DNA of 64,000 nucleotides from positions 1,364,001 to 1,428,000 of the forward strand of contig OZ234495.1 of assembly GCA_965153455.1 (NCBI GenBank), in the 5' to 3' direction. The number at the start of each line of letters is the position of its first letter. Within the stretch, counting starts at the first letter, position 1. This stretch comes from Sphagnum compactum (lineage: Eukaryota; Bryophyta; Sphagnopsida; Sphagnales). A model generated the notes under the pieces. It worked only from the letters and a program-made list of their open reading frames with translations. It had not been told where the DNA came from and searched no databases. Positions 53,240 through 64,000 of the stretch are shown piece after piece. Both the position numbers and the translations under genes were made by a program.

Positions 53240-53800
53240 ATGCTATGTGGGCGTGAGGTCTTCGTTTAGGTTTAGCTTGGTCCCCGCTAGGCCTTTGCGC
53301 CTTCACAACACGGCCTGGTGGTACTCGATTGTTACGAATTTGAGCAACATCGCACCGGGGCGTGCGCCTGCCGTCAAGGTGGAGGCTCGCGCGATCGCCG
53401 GCCACTGCCGCGTGGCAGTGACAACCTTGGCACGCAGCCTCATTTGCCCTTGCAACAGTTCTGTGTTGAGCAGCTGCACCAGCTCCTTATTGGTCTCGCC
53501 CTCTTTGGCTTCGAAACCCAAGAAGCGCAGGTTGAGCTTGCGCTCTTCCTGTTTGGGCGCGTTGGCCAGGGTCTCCACAGCCCGGCTGACCACCTAGCGC
53601 ACGTTCTTGGCCATCACTGTGGTCCACTTGGGCTCCTCCAGCGAAGTAGCCTTGGTTGTGATAGCCGCAGCCGCCTCGCGCTCCATCGGCTAGTTGACCG
53701 CAAGGTTGCCAGCGACCGCAAGAGACGCAATGTTCTCGACGACCGCCTCCATTTTGGACAACCGCGCGTTAAGAGGTGAGCTGTCAGTCGTGAGGCCCAT
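53240..53800 (-). pseudogene. LINE ORF1-like RNA-binding protein remnant
   Basis: From the ATG at 53800 one frame continues through the segment with only point nonsense codons. It contains RKLNLRFLGFEAKEGETNKE, then LLNTELLQGQMRLRAKVV, resembling the RRM-like part of L1-type ORF1 proteins, followed by a conserved-looking C-terminus (WPLFKEAKATRKRAFWHAAK and INDTWICPPSS, below 53240). It shares the reading frame with the following endonuclease. Confidence 0.7.
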
Positions 53801-53812
53801 GACTAGCCAGTG

Positions 53813-55354
53813 GAACATGAATGGCTAGTTAAATCTCCCCTTGAATGATAATTGGGTGATCTTTTGTACCATTTGAATCCTATATATATATAAAAAATAA
53901 CAAAGTTTTCAAATGTAAATCCGTATTTCTCTTTTGTCATTTCATTGTCAATGGTAATGCGTAATAACATAAAGCCCAAGTGTATTATATATGAACTTAT
54001 GTTCATGTGCAAAATATGACATTAGTTGCCCCACATAAATCAAAATGTGATGTTTTGACCTAATTTTTTAACAATGCTTCTAACATGGATAGATTAAACT
54101 AATAAATTATTTAAAATCTTGATTAGTAAACTATAATTATTTAATACCTTGTTATATTTGAATTAATGAACTATTAACATTGTGAGGTAATTAGCAAGAT
54201 GATGACTAAAAGGTTTGTAGTTTAGCCTTCATTTTACATTGATAGACAAAATTAGTGTTTTTTTTTTTTTGTTGAGAGTGAACTCAATGATTAAGGGATG
54301 ATTGAATAAGCATAAAAAAGTTTGTTAACTATGATTAGAGGTTGTTAATAAGTGTGAGCTTGTTAATTAGTGTGTGATTGGACCTTGTTAGACTAAACTA
54401 GTAAACTAATAATTAAGGGTTGATTAAGAAGTTTGCTAATTGTGATAAAAAACTTATTGAGTAGGGTGGGTTATTTTTTTCTCTTCTTAGATTGAACTAA
54501 TGAATTAGTGATTAAAGGTTGATTTGATATTGATTAAGAGGTTTGTTAATTGTGATTAGAACTTGTTGATCGATTAGTATGAGTTAGTTTTTACCTTGTT
54601 AGAGTAAACTAATGAATTAGTAATTTAAAGAATGATTAGACAACATGATTTTGTTGAAATTTACTAATTGCAATTAAAGCTTGTTCATTATTATGGGCTA
54701 ATTTTTTAATTTAATAGACTAAACTAGTAATTAAAAAGGTGATTAGAAAATGGTTAAGAGCATTTTTGGTTAGTTATTAATAAAACACTTTAATAAGATA
54801 ATAAACTTATCTATTGATTATGGAACTTTTTTACAAACCACTTAGAAAATCTACTCATCTAAGTCATTTCTCAGAACAATAGTCCAAGAGTCTTTTTGAA
54901 TTTGAACTTAGCAAATACTTACCATGCACTTCTGATCAAATAAGGCCACAAAGAAAATCAAAGAAAATCAAAACCCTAAACCTACTTGTATGCAGTGTAT
55001 ACTAGGAGGTTCTCAAGGCGGGTACTTGATAATCGACCTTTATCCAGGACAAATGATTAACCAAAAAAAAAAAAAAAACACACTGGATTAATTGACATCT
55101 AGGGTATTACCTTTGATAACAGAATCCATAATTCATGGATCTAAACTCTAATCAATTTTTGGGTTTGATACCCTTTGTGTGGTGACCCCAAAATAATCAT
55201 GAAAAATGCAAAAAAATAGTAATAACCGGCCAAAACACTGGTTTGTTTGCTAATTGTGATTAGAGGGTTGCTAATTGTGATTAGAGCTTTGGTGATTAGT
55301 GCGTGGCGGTCGTCGTTGCAGCAGCTCAGCGCAGGAGTCTCGAGCATCTCTCCC
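53813..55354. other. AT-rich spacer between the LINE and the phosphate transporter
   Basis: No gene seen. Several diverged phrases (TTGTTAATTGTGATTAGA-like, AAACTAATGAATTAGTAATT-like) recur between 54280 and 54770 and again near 55240-55290. They suggest an old, degenerate tandem region. Confidence 0.5.
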
Positions 55355-57388
55355 TTAGTGCGCAGGCGATGCGTGCTTCACGAGATCCTCCGGGAAGACA
55401 CCAGAAAAGGAAGCGTTGTTGTTCTCGCCCGAGAGCTCTTCCAGCGATCTTCCTTTGGTTTCCGGCACGAGAAACGTCATGAAGAAGCCCAGAACATTGA
55501 TCAAAGACAGAACGAGAAACGTGTTCTTCAACCCGATTCCTTGAGAATATCCAGGCTCCGGTTCTCCCTCGTGTTGTCCCTGAGCTGCGTACAAGAATCC
55601 GAATGCACCCAGTATGGCGCCGGCTTTCCCTGCCGCTGCGGAGATTCCATGGCATGTGGATCGGAGCCTGGCTGGGAATAGCTCCGCCGGGACGATGAAA
55701 GTCGTCACATTGGGTCCGAAATTGGCGAAGAAGAATGTCAAGGCGTAGAGCATGATGAACAAGATGTGGTTTCCGCCGCATAGCTGTAATGGGTTTGTCT
55801 CGCAAGGCTTGCCTCGCAAATCGTTGTAGGAAAACGTGAGGATGAACATGAAGAGCGTCATGAAGAAAAACCCACTCAGTTGAATCTTCCAGCGACCGAG
55901 GATGTCGACGAAGCCGACAGTGAACCAGTAGCCTGGTACTGTGGAGAAGAGCGCGATTAGAGCTTGTGCACGGCTCACCCTGAAAAGCTCTTCCAGTGCG
56001 CTCATCGTCGCGGCTGCTGGTAACCAACCAACGGCGCTGAACACGTCTTTTTGGAACAGGTTTTGGCTGTAGAAGGCGATGTCGAGCAAGAACCATGTGC
56101 TGGTTGTGCCCAGGAGTTGTAGTCCGTGTTTCTTCGCGAAATTCTTCGAGAATAACCCATATTCGAACTCTGCAACAACGGAGGCGCACAATCCTTCATC
56201 AGCTGATGCTCACTACTTCAGATGCTGAAAGACGTACTCGAGGACACTAATCTGGAATGCTTAAGCACCCAATTGCTACAAGGACGTACAACTAGCTAGC
56301 CATGAGACCAGCTTCTTACCTCGGTGCAACATGGGATTGACGTCTACAATGCCAGTGAGGTCGACTTGGAGCACACGAGCCATGTCGATCGCAGCGCGCT
56401 TGTTGTTATGCGCAACAAGGGCGGTGTAGCGCGCAGTCTCGGGCATTTTCATGCGGTAGTGAAACGTGAGAGCAGCAGGAACGGCGCCAAGCGCAAAGAT
56501 GATCCGCCACACATAATCCGCCTGATCGGGTGTCGACAGCACCGGATCGACGTCGAACGGGGGCCGAGGTAAGTAATGCATGAAGATCGCGGACAAGATG
56601 ATCGACAGCGTCGCACCCGTCAGGATTCCGAATCCCTGCATGGCGAACACCGCCGCGATGAACGCCCCTCGTGTCTTCTTGTTCGCGTACTCCGACATGA
56701 TTGTGGCGGACAGTGGGTAGTCGCCGCCGATCCCGAAGCCGAGCCAGAACCGGAAGAAGCATCTGTCAAACAACCACATCATGATTAAGACTAGACCGAT
56801 CTAGTCACGTCGATCACAAAACTATGCGATGCACGAGACGATCACAGGACTCACGAGCTGCCATTCTTTCTAAGATCCATCTAGCAATCACTGAAAACTA
56901 CCGAAGCATGCATATGATCATGAAGCTCAAGCGATGTCGAAGGCGCACAAGGTCGTCATGACGGCTTTGGCAGTGCGACCGAAAGACAAGGCGGATGCAA
57001 TCGAGGTCAGCATCATGAGGAGGAGAGTGTAGCCATAGACTTTCTTGCGACCCAGTCTATCACCCATCCATCCGAAGAAGAGCTGGCCGCAGAGCGTCCC
57101 GCACAACGCAACACCGTTCAAGGCTGCGGAGACGTTGGGTGGCAGCGTTCCGGGATTAGCAGACGTGGGGTCGTAGTAGTAGATTCGGCCGAGGAGGCGA
57201 GTGATGGTCGAAATGCAGAAGAGATCGTAGGCGTCAGTGAAGAAACCCAGTCCCGCGATCACGATGGTCGAGAAATGATACCACTGCGTCTTTGCTTTGT
57301 CCAGAGCCGCCAGCACGTCCATAGTCCCGTGACCACCACCACCAGTTCCTGGTGATACTCCGGCAGGACCTACAGCGCCGCCCGCCAT
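55355..57388 (-). CDS. PHT1: PHT1-type inorganic phosphate/H+ symporter, three exons
   Basis: Plasma-membrane phosphate:H+ symporter of the major facilitator superfamily. Exons 57388-56949, 56762-56320 and 56169-55355 join in frame (introns of 186 and 150 bp) to 565 aa. Clear PHT1 features: [20 protein letters not shown] and AYDLFC in TM1; [12 protein letters not shown]; the family signature [32 protein letters not shown]; the large central loop ending at [11 protein letters not shown], then [20 protein letters not shown]; then [39 protein letters not shown] and a C-terminal [11 protein letters not shown]. Twelve membrane segments are expected. The junction codons rebuild [11 protein letters not shown] and MLHR-EFEYG, which fixes the splice sites; the first donor is an unusual GTGCGC. 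A Gly-rich N-terminal extension of about 20 residues precedes the usual start. Two P1BS-like sites lie upstream, suggesting phosphate-starvation control. Confidence 0.95.
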
Positions 57389-57473
57389 GATTTCTATTCC
57401 AATGATGCAATTTCTCTACAAACAGCAGCAGGCTGACGATCCCCCGCTCACCCAGCTGAACAATAGCATTCCA

Positions 57474-57481
57474 GAATATCC
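57474..57481 (-). promoter_or_regulatory. P1BS-like site GAATATCC
   Basis: Matches GNATATNC, the binding site of PHR1-type phosphate-starvation regulators, about 90 bp upstream of the PHT1 ATG and probably inside the leader. The motif has only six fixed bases, so chance is possible. Confidence 0.3.
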
Positions 57482-58356
57482 TGTGTCAACGGCCTGTGGA
57501 ACTGTGCACCAACAGCTTCAAGCTATGTCCCACTAGCCCACCTTCAACCTGCTGTACAGAATCATTCCCGGGCAGACCACATATCCGAAAGCTGGAAAAC
57601 CTACTAGTCTGATCTGATCAATCTCTGCAAACCCATGAAATCCAAGAAGAATTCCATCATAAATCTAACTATAACAACAAGCTGCTGCTGCTGGATCCAA
57701 ATCCAAAAAACGATTCTTCAAAACCTATACTCACTCCTCGATCATTCCTTATGAATGCGAGAGTTGATAAATCACAGAGCACCCAACCATGGAGATTCCA
57801 CACCAGTGCCCACGAGCTGCAGCTGTAGTACTGCGCTTCCGCAGATATATTCTTTCCAATCCGGATCTGAGAAATTAGAAACAAGCTAGCACCTCTGCCG
57901 CGAGGTTCATGCGCAGCTGCGAGGATAATATAAGCTGGTACTACACAATTACTGCAAACAGATACTGAAGAAGATCTAAAACAAGGGTTTATGAAGTTGC
58001 AGGCGGTTGAGATCCAGATTCTAGGATCTTGAATCTTGAGCCGGGGTCACTGCAGCTAGCTGCCCCAATTAGTCGAGCAGCTGGCCCAGCTGATCCGGCC
58101 GAGTTCAAAAGGAGGGATCCGCAGCTAAAATTATATAGGGTCAATGGAGGGCGCAGCAGCTGCAGCAGCTACCCCCGCCATCATGTGATCACCGATCCGC
58201 AACGCGACTCTCGAGATTCATACAGATATTCCTAGAACTGCGACCCAGATCGCGCCGACGTACAGATGATCAAGCTGCAGCACGCCGAGTCATGCGTCGC
58301 AATTGAACTAATTTTAGCAAATCTTGTTAGCTAGCTAGCCGTGGAGGCTCAGAGAT

Positions 58357-58360
<4 letters not shown>

Positions 58361-58390
<30 letters not shown>
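58361..58390. repeat. (CTG)10 trinucleotide repeat
   Basis: Ten uninterrupted CTG units on the plus strand (CAG on the PHT1 strand), about 970 bp upstream of the PHT1 ATG in a GC-richer leader/promoter stretch (57.4-58.4 kb). Confidence 0.95.
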
Positions 58391-58397
<7 letters not shown>

Positions 58398-58423
58398 ACT
58401 GCGGGCAGATTCAATCTATGAAT

Positions 58424-58431
58424 GAATATTC
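58424..58431 (-). promoter_or_regulatory. P1BS-like site GAATATTC
   Basis: Palindromic match to GNATATNC about 1.04 kb upstream of the PHT1 ATG, next to the CTG repeat. It is the better-placed of the two candidates for a promoter element. Confidence 0.35.
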
Positions 58432-61400
58432 ATGCGTCCTTCGTGGATCAATCAAATTCTTCAGATTCAGCATGATATCAGCAAGAATCTCCAGTGTCTA
58501 CAGAATCTGATTTCTCCACCAAAGACACATGAATCTCCAGGTTAACATATAACATCAGCAAGAATGTAGTCACATGATCGTGCAGGTCTGGAGAAATTGT
58601 TCAGGAATGATACATTTCTCTCACATTTGCAAGCTTGCAAATTGCAAGAGTCTTTCATTCTTCCCACTTCTAGCTGCGCCCCTAGAGGGGACCAGCAGCC
58701 ACCCGTCCACCATGAGGGATGGATGAATGGATGGATGGAGGATGATAAGTGCCCAAGGATAGCAAAATTTACTATAACCTTCAATCCAACATTTTAAAAA
58801 AAAATTCAAAATAAAAGGGACCTGCAATTTGAGGTTTTGGAATAATTTCAAAGAACTTGTAATTCAAGTTAAGGTTTTTTGACAAGTTGATTTTTTTAGA
58901 ACCATGGTTATGAATCAAAACCAATTCCTTTATTTTTTTGCAAATCGCCACCCAAGACCCAAGGGATACCCAACTTTTATATGGTCCATCTTTTTCTCTT
59001 TTTCTTTTTTTTTTTGAGAAAAGAGAGAATTACCCAACCTTGGTAGGGTAGAATCACTCGTCATCAAACATTTGTTTATCATCGAACATTTTTCAATATT
59101 TTCTCATTCTTTAATTAAATTGAGCAATTTTTGTGTCATTGGACATGCAAATTGAAAAGTTCCAAATGTTCTTTGAATGTTAGAAATAAAGGAGCAATGC
59201 AGAAAACACAGGAAAACGATGAGTAATAGTTTGCTTCAATTTATTTTTTAAAAATAGCTCTAGATCTTTCTCTAGTTCTAGCCTCATATCTTTGTCATTT
59301 TTAGTCTAAATGATTTAAAATGTGATGGGTGCCCAAACTAGGGCTTTACAAAACTTGATTGTTTTCTAAAGGCAAAGATGCAAGTATGAAATGTTTGAAA
59401 CTCAAAATCCTAATGTGTTTTAATTCACCTATCACTGAACTCTGAAACCCTATACATCAGTTATCTTCCCCCATTCCCTTATCAAATTGAACAATTTTAG
59501 TGATGTTAGAAGTGCTCGGTGAAGGCCTAAAAATGTTCTTTTAGTTTCAGAAGCATAGGAACAATGTGTTCATGAGGATTCAACATTCGACCTCCTTTGA
59601 TTTCATAAATGTTCTCTCAACGACCTATCTACCTTATTAGAGCATTCCAAGTATCCAACCTAAGCCGAGTACATGTGCAAGACACTCTTCACAACATTCT
59701 TCTTAGAGAATCCTCTCTCACATATTCATACCCATGGGTATTATAAGTAAGTTTCACCATTGTTGAATTGTTCCAATGACTTTTTCTTCATTGCTTCTCT
59801 TGTGCTCACCATTCCACCCCTATTCCACCCCTTTCCCCTCAAAAGTTGTTCAAACAATGGGGCCTAGAGAAGACACTTCAAATTCCCAAGGCTGCCTTGG
59901 AAGAAGGATTTCCTTTGAACTTTTGCTTGATAAAAGAAATAGCCTAACACAAAACTTATTACATGTTCTTTATTTTTTCATATATCTTTTGACAAGCAAT
60001 GTGTATGCTACCTATTTGATTGGTTCAAAATTACCTTGGGTCATGTCTTTCAACATGTTGCCCTTTTATTTGACACAAATATTACATGTGAGAGGCCAAG
60101 AGGAGTGCAAAATATTAACCTTTGTTTGGACCTTTAAATGTACACACAATACAGTGCTCTCCACAAGACCCGGCAAAAATTACGACTGGTTGTAATTGGT
60201 CGATCACTATCCTTTCCTTAAAGGGTGGCATTTTATAGTCTCTCACTTTTAATGTCCAATTTCCATGTCCATGGGTGGCATCAAGGAAACAATTAACAAC
60301 ATTTAATATCAAGCTTTTGTATTGTGCATGTATTGTGTATAGTGCACGGACATTTAATTTTATTATCCAGAGTGACATACTGAGCACTGGTGGAGACGCT
60401 CTTTGTCCCTTACTTGTGTACTGACTATCTCCCATAGGGATGTACCTAATTAGCACTCACCAGTGCACCATGCAAGGTGAATGTGGTGGGTGTGAATAGG
60501 AACCATTCTGGTCGGTGAATTCTTGTCCCAAAGCTAGCCCCAATGGTTAGGCATGTATTAACAGCAAGTCCACCCATATTGAGTATTCTTTTCCAACAGT
60601 ATTTCTCCATCCAAGACTATTTGTCAATTTTTTCTGAAGCTTCACCCATGAACATCAAATATAGACTGTAAAAGATAGGAGATTAGTAATAGCTCAACAC
60701 TTGGACCAATTAATCAATGAAGTCAATCAGCAATATGTGATGCATTGGGGACGGATCAATCAACTAGCTATTTCATGACAAGTGTTTAGATAGAAATAAT
60801 GGCTTTTGCCAAGCTCCGCATCATGTGCAAATATGCCAACCCAAAACTTCTTTTTTTGAACAGAACTAGTAAGTTTTTCTTAGCATCATCCAACTGATTG
60901 ATGTGGGTGAGATAACTTCCTACCATGAGAGGGACTAGCTCTCTCCCTTCTTTGGTTCCTGCAGGCTGCGTGTCTTTTGGACTTTCTTTGGCCTTTCCCT
61001 TTTATCTTCCATGTGATGGTTTCGATCATTGATTTTTTGTTTTTGATTTTTGATTTTTTTTTGTTTTGTTTTGTATTACACAAATAATTATTTTTGTTGG
61101 AGAAAGAGGATTTAATAGGATGATTTAAAAGATAAATCACCAAGGTGGAAACTTGGTAATTCAATTTGAGTGCTTCATCCACAAGTGACTCATAACATGT
61201 TTGAAAGGATGGTGTACTAGTAGGTGCTAGGTCATGCAATCCTTTGATTACATGGTAACTAATATTGTCCAACCTACAAACCTAGGGGACAAGTTATGGG
61301 GTAACTTATTAAAGTGAAATTGAATTTTATCTTATGTTAAATTTACACGTATTGTTAGAAAGTTTAGTGTTAGGTGTCCCAACATTAGGGTTAGAAAAAA

Positions 61401-64000
61401 TTGTGCGATGTGGTAGGTTTTAACATCAGTTAGTGCTAACCCTTAAAGTTTAAAACAGCTTATCATTCATTTAGCCTCACATTCTCATACTTGAAGTTTT
61501 TTTTAATTAATATATGAAAATCACAACAAATAGGATAGGTGCATTCTCTCTATGAAGAACCAAAAGTGACACATATAAAAATCCTTAGAAGGAATGGATT
61601 AATTAGTGAAGTTAACATTTGTTGATTTCATTTCACAACTTGTTCCATTGGCTTTTTCTATTGTTTCACATTTTGTTTTTTCTTTTCTTTTCACTTTGGG
61701 CTTCACTACTAGTTTATTTTACTACTTTCATTTCACTTCTGTTGTCATTTTTGCTTTAAATGTTTCTATCAAATTGAATTGATGCTAGGGTAAATTAGCC
61801 CATCATCGATAGCTTACCTCTGACCAAACATTTTATTTATATCTTCATCATATGTGCTTCATATTGAGTGATTTAAAATGTTATGGGAGGGCGCTAACAA
61901 GGAAAAAAAAAAAAGCTTTTAAATTTTCAAAATGCATTTTTTTTCCCCTTCTCTTTGAACCCCTCTTACTTTCAACCCTCATAACTTTCTTATTTCTTAA
62001 TCATTTTAAATGATTTAGAGTGCTAGGAGCGCCACCTAAAGTGCTCATTGCATTTTCATTTTCTCTCAGTAGCTAAGTTCAAACCTTGGTCACTAGGTAA
62101 AGCCCACATCGACGACTTAGTTTTTAAATGTATCTTAACACAATATGATGAAAGTGATGGATAAAGAATTTTAGGGTTTAGCTACTCTCTTTGTTATTGT
62201 CAAGAAATTGAAACCATTGATTATAAAACAAGACACTAAATATCGTAAAACTATGTGGAATGCTTTGTGTTCAAAGAATCATTGATGGAACCCACATTGC
62301 TATAACAAAGTCCATTGGGGCTTATGTAAACTATTGCTTTATTGTTATCTCAAAACAATTGGTTATTACATTGTAGCTTACACAAACCTAGATTGCAATA
62401 AGATCATGTTCACATATGTGTCTGTGGGTTTACCTTGTTCGTTGAATGATTCTCAAGTCTTGAGAAAGTGTCTTTATATTGACATGCACAATACAAAAGC
62501 TTAATATTAAATTTAGTTATGGTTTCTATGAAGATATAGTTCCCTATCTATGGATCAGAGAATTCAATTTTGGTCCCACAAACCCATTCAACTTAACATT
62601 TTGATTTGTATAAACAAAACCCATATAATATGATCATACTGATGTCATGAAATCTTTGAAACCAAGAAGGCTTCAAGAACATGTTATATATTCAAGGTCA
62701 CCAAAATGTCAGGTTTTGTTGGTCAAGGCAAGATGATTATGATCATATTAAGCAAGGCCACTAACTTCTTGAGCTCTTTAACTCCTAGAAGATGGATTGT
62801 CAACACCTTTCTCACTGGGATCCCACAAGTAAAAGAGTTCTGCCAATACTCCACACAGTCCCTCGCTCTCTATTTACTGCAGGTACCATCAATGTTCAAA
62901 GTTCAAATCGATGTTCAGTTCTGATCCTCACCTCTGCCAGTGGCATAATTGTGGAACATAGGTTTGAGATGCACAGCTTGGAACATCAGCCATAGGTTAC
63001 ACCTGTGCAACACAGTAAGAATATCAAGGATTCCACCTTACCATAACCCTTTGAACCAACACCATTTTCAGCAAATTTTCATATCTGCAAAACAACCCGC
63101 TCATGCAACAGAAAAGAAATGCCTTTTGTGAACCTTCCCCCACAGTATGTCAAAGACTCTAATCACATTCTGGTGAGTACCACATGAACTTGACAGTAGC
63201 ACACCAAAACACTCTTTCAACACAGATTCAGCGGACTCTATGGTGTGGCATATCATCATTGCTTCTAGATAGGGTTTGTGGCTCAAATGATACCAAGGAC
63301 ATGGAACATACTGTCCCAAAAATTTTGAGCTAATTTCTATTTGTTTTTGTGCATTAAGTGTAGGAGATTGAGACAATACGACTAGTTACAAACTAGCATA
63401 AGGGGATCAAGAGATTTAGCATCTTACAGAGAACACAGGGAACCCACCAAACTGAAAGGAAAAATTAGCCAAGAGAGATTCCATTAGTCAAAAGTGGACC
63501 CCAAGGTTAAATGCACCAAAGACATATTACCCACCAAGCCAGCAGAGCAAAATTGAACAAATTGGATTCTGATGTGAAGTTTAAAGGCTTGTGTCCTCCA
63601 ATCAAAAGAACAATAACAGTAGCTACAGCATTCATTTAGTAGTACTGAAATGAAGAAAAGAACATGACATGTAACATATAACCAAGCTGCTTGCAAAAGA
63701 AATTTGATTCTGGACTATTACCTAACACACTTGCCCAAAAGTTTGTGCCTCCTATGTACATGTGCAATATCTCATACACATCTCATATGAATTCAAGATG
63801 ATGAACTCATCCATGAACTGCCTACTACCACACCCTAGTGAGAAATTTTTTTTTTTCAATATCCTTCTGCATTCAAGAATGGTGTAGATGTGAAATGAGC
63901 ACCTTTCATAATACCTGCAAATTCTATGATTGAACAATGAAGAATATTCCAAGAGATGGAACTGCAAGAAGAATCAAACACTAGATGGAACAAATGTGTG
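58432..64000. other. AT-rich spacer to the window end, no gene recognised
   Basis: A GGAT-type simple repeat lies near 58718-58743, with poly(A)/poly(T) runs elsewhere. Open frames at 59776-60195, 60456-60115, 61272-60886 and 63376-63101 show no motif I recognise. The last reads IESAESVLKECFGVLLSSS and has coding-like composition, so it could belong to a gene extending past the edge, but there is no independent support. Confidence 0.5.

Larger units (their letters stand above)
49380..53812 (-). mobile_element. Non-LTR retrotransposon (LINE), near full length, inactive
   Basis: Read on the minus strand, the order is ORF1-like RNA-binding part (53800-53240), apurinic-type endonuclease (about 53120-52070), reverse transcriptase (51613-50480) and C-terminal zinc-binding/RT tail (50073-49435), then an AACAATAA-rich tail. 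Total length (about 4.4 kb) and order are typical of L1-like elements. The coding frame is broken by several nonsense codons and at least three frameshifts, so it is dead. The 5' edge is placed just upstream of the ATG at 53800. I could not establish target-site duplications. Confidence 0.9.

Noticed and set aside
53318-53779. 153-codon plus-strand ORF
   Set aside because: Antisense shadow of the GC-rich LINE ORF1 remnant.
55326-56189. 287-codon open frame overlapping exon 3 of the phosphate transporter in another frame on the same strand
   Set aside because: It is a shadow of the GC-rich PHT1 exon. Its translation is Arg/His-rich with no family features, while the overlapping frame matches PHT1 throughout.
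63101-63376. Possible exon of a gene at the right edge (minus strand)
   Set aside because: Coding-like composition only; no motif, splice partner or homolog recognised, so it is not annotated as a gene.

Overview
The window is nuclear DNA of a land plant. All recognised genes are plant-type and most have several introns with GT-AG boundaries. They sit in long AT-rich, repeat-laden spacers. The species cannot be named from the sequence. A seed-free lineage (moss, lycophyte or fern) is a guess.

Layout. (1) About 1.2-7.6 kb, minus: a 12-exon plant kinesin-13 gene (KIN13A type) with a GC-rich promoter region near 8.2-8.5 kb. (2) 11.7-12.5 kb: a decayed LINE tail. (3) 12.92-13.04 kb: an imperfect 39-bp-stem foldback resembling a MIRNA precursor. 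(4) 15.2-17.3 kb, plus: a small three-exon gene for an acidic plant protein of unknown function, behind a GC-rich promoter and a probable leader intron. (5) 23.75-25.38 kb, minus: a compact unrecognised 140-codon gene with TATA box, two CCAAT boxes and poly(A) signal, next to three 190-bp tandem repeats. (6) 30.87-32.47 kb, plus: a NYN-domain nuclease-like protein split by a C2H2 zinc finger. (7) 35.0-37.2 kb, plus: a five-exon pectate lyase-like gene. (8) 41.2-44.85 kb, minus: a PRAF-type RCC1-FYVE-BRX gene whose PH-domain exons seem to survive only as broken relics at 45.5-46.0 kb. (9) 49.4-53.8 kb, minus: a near-full-length but dead LINE. (10) 55.36-57.39 kb, minus: a three-exon PHT1 phosphate/H+ symporter with candidate P1BS motifs upstream. 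The remaining DNA is AT-rich spacer with many short tandem duplications of about 45-82 bp.

The genes do not form a pathway: microtubule depolymerisation, RNA/nuclease biology, cell-wall pectin, endosome/polarity signalling and phosphate uptake simply lie side by side. The points most worth checking are the apparent loss of the PH domain from the PRAF gene, the orphan ORF with its tandem-repeat upstream region, the MIRNA-like foldback, a GC-AG intron inside the kinesin P-loop codons, and the nonsense-by-transition decay of the LINE.
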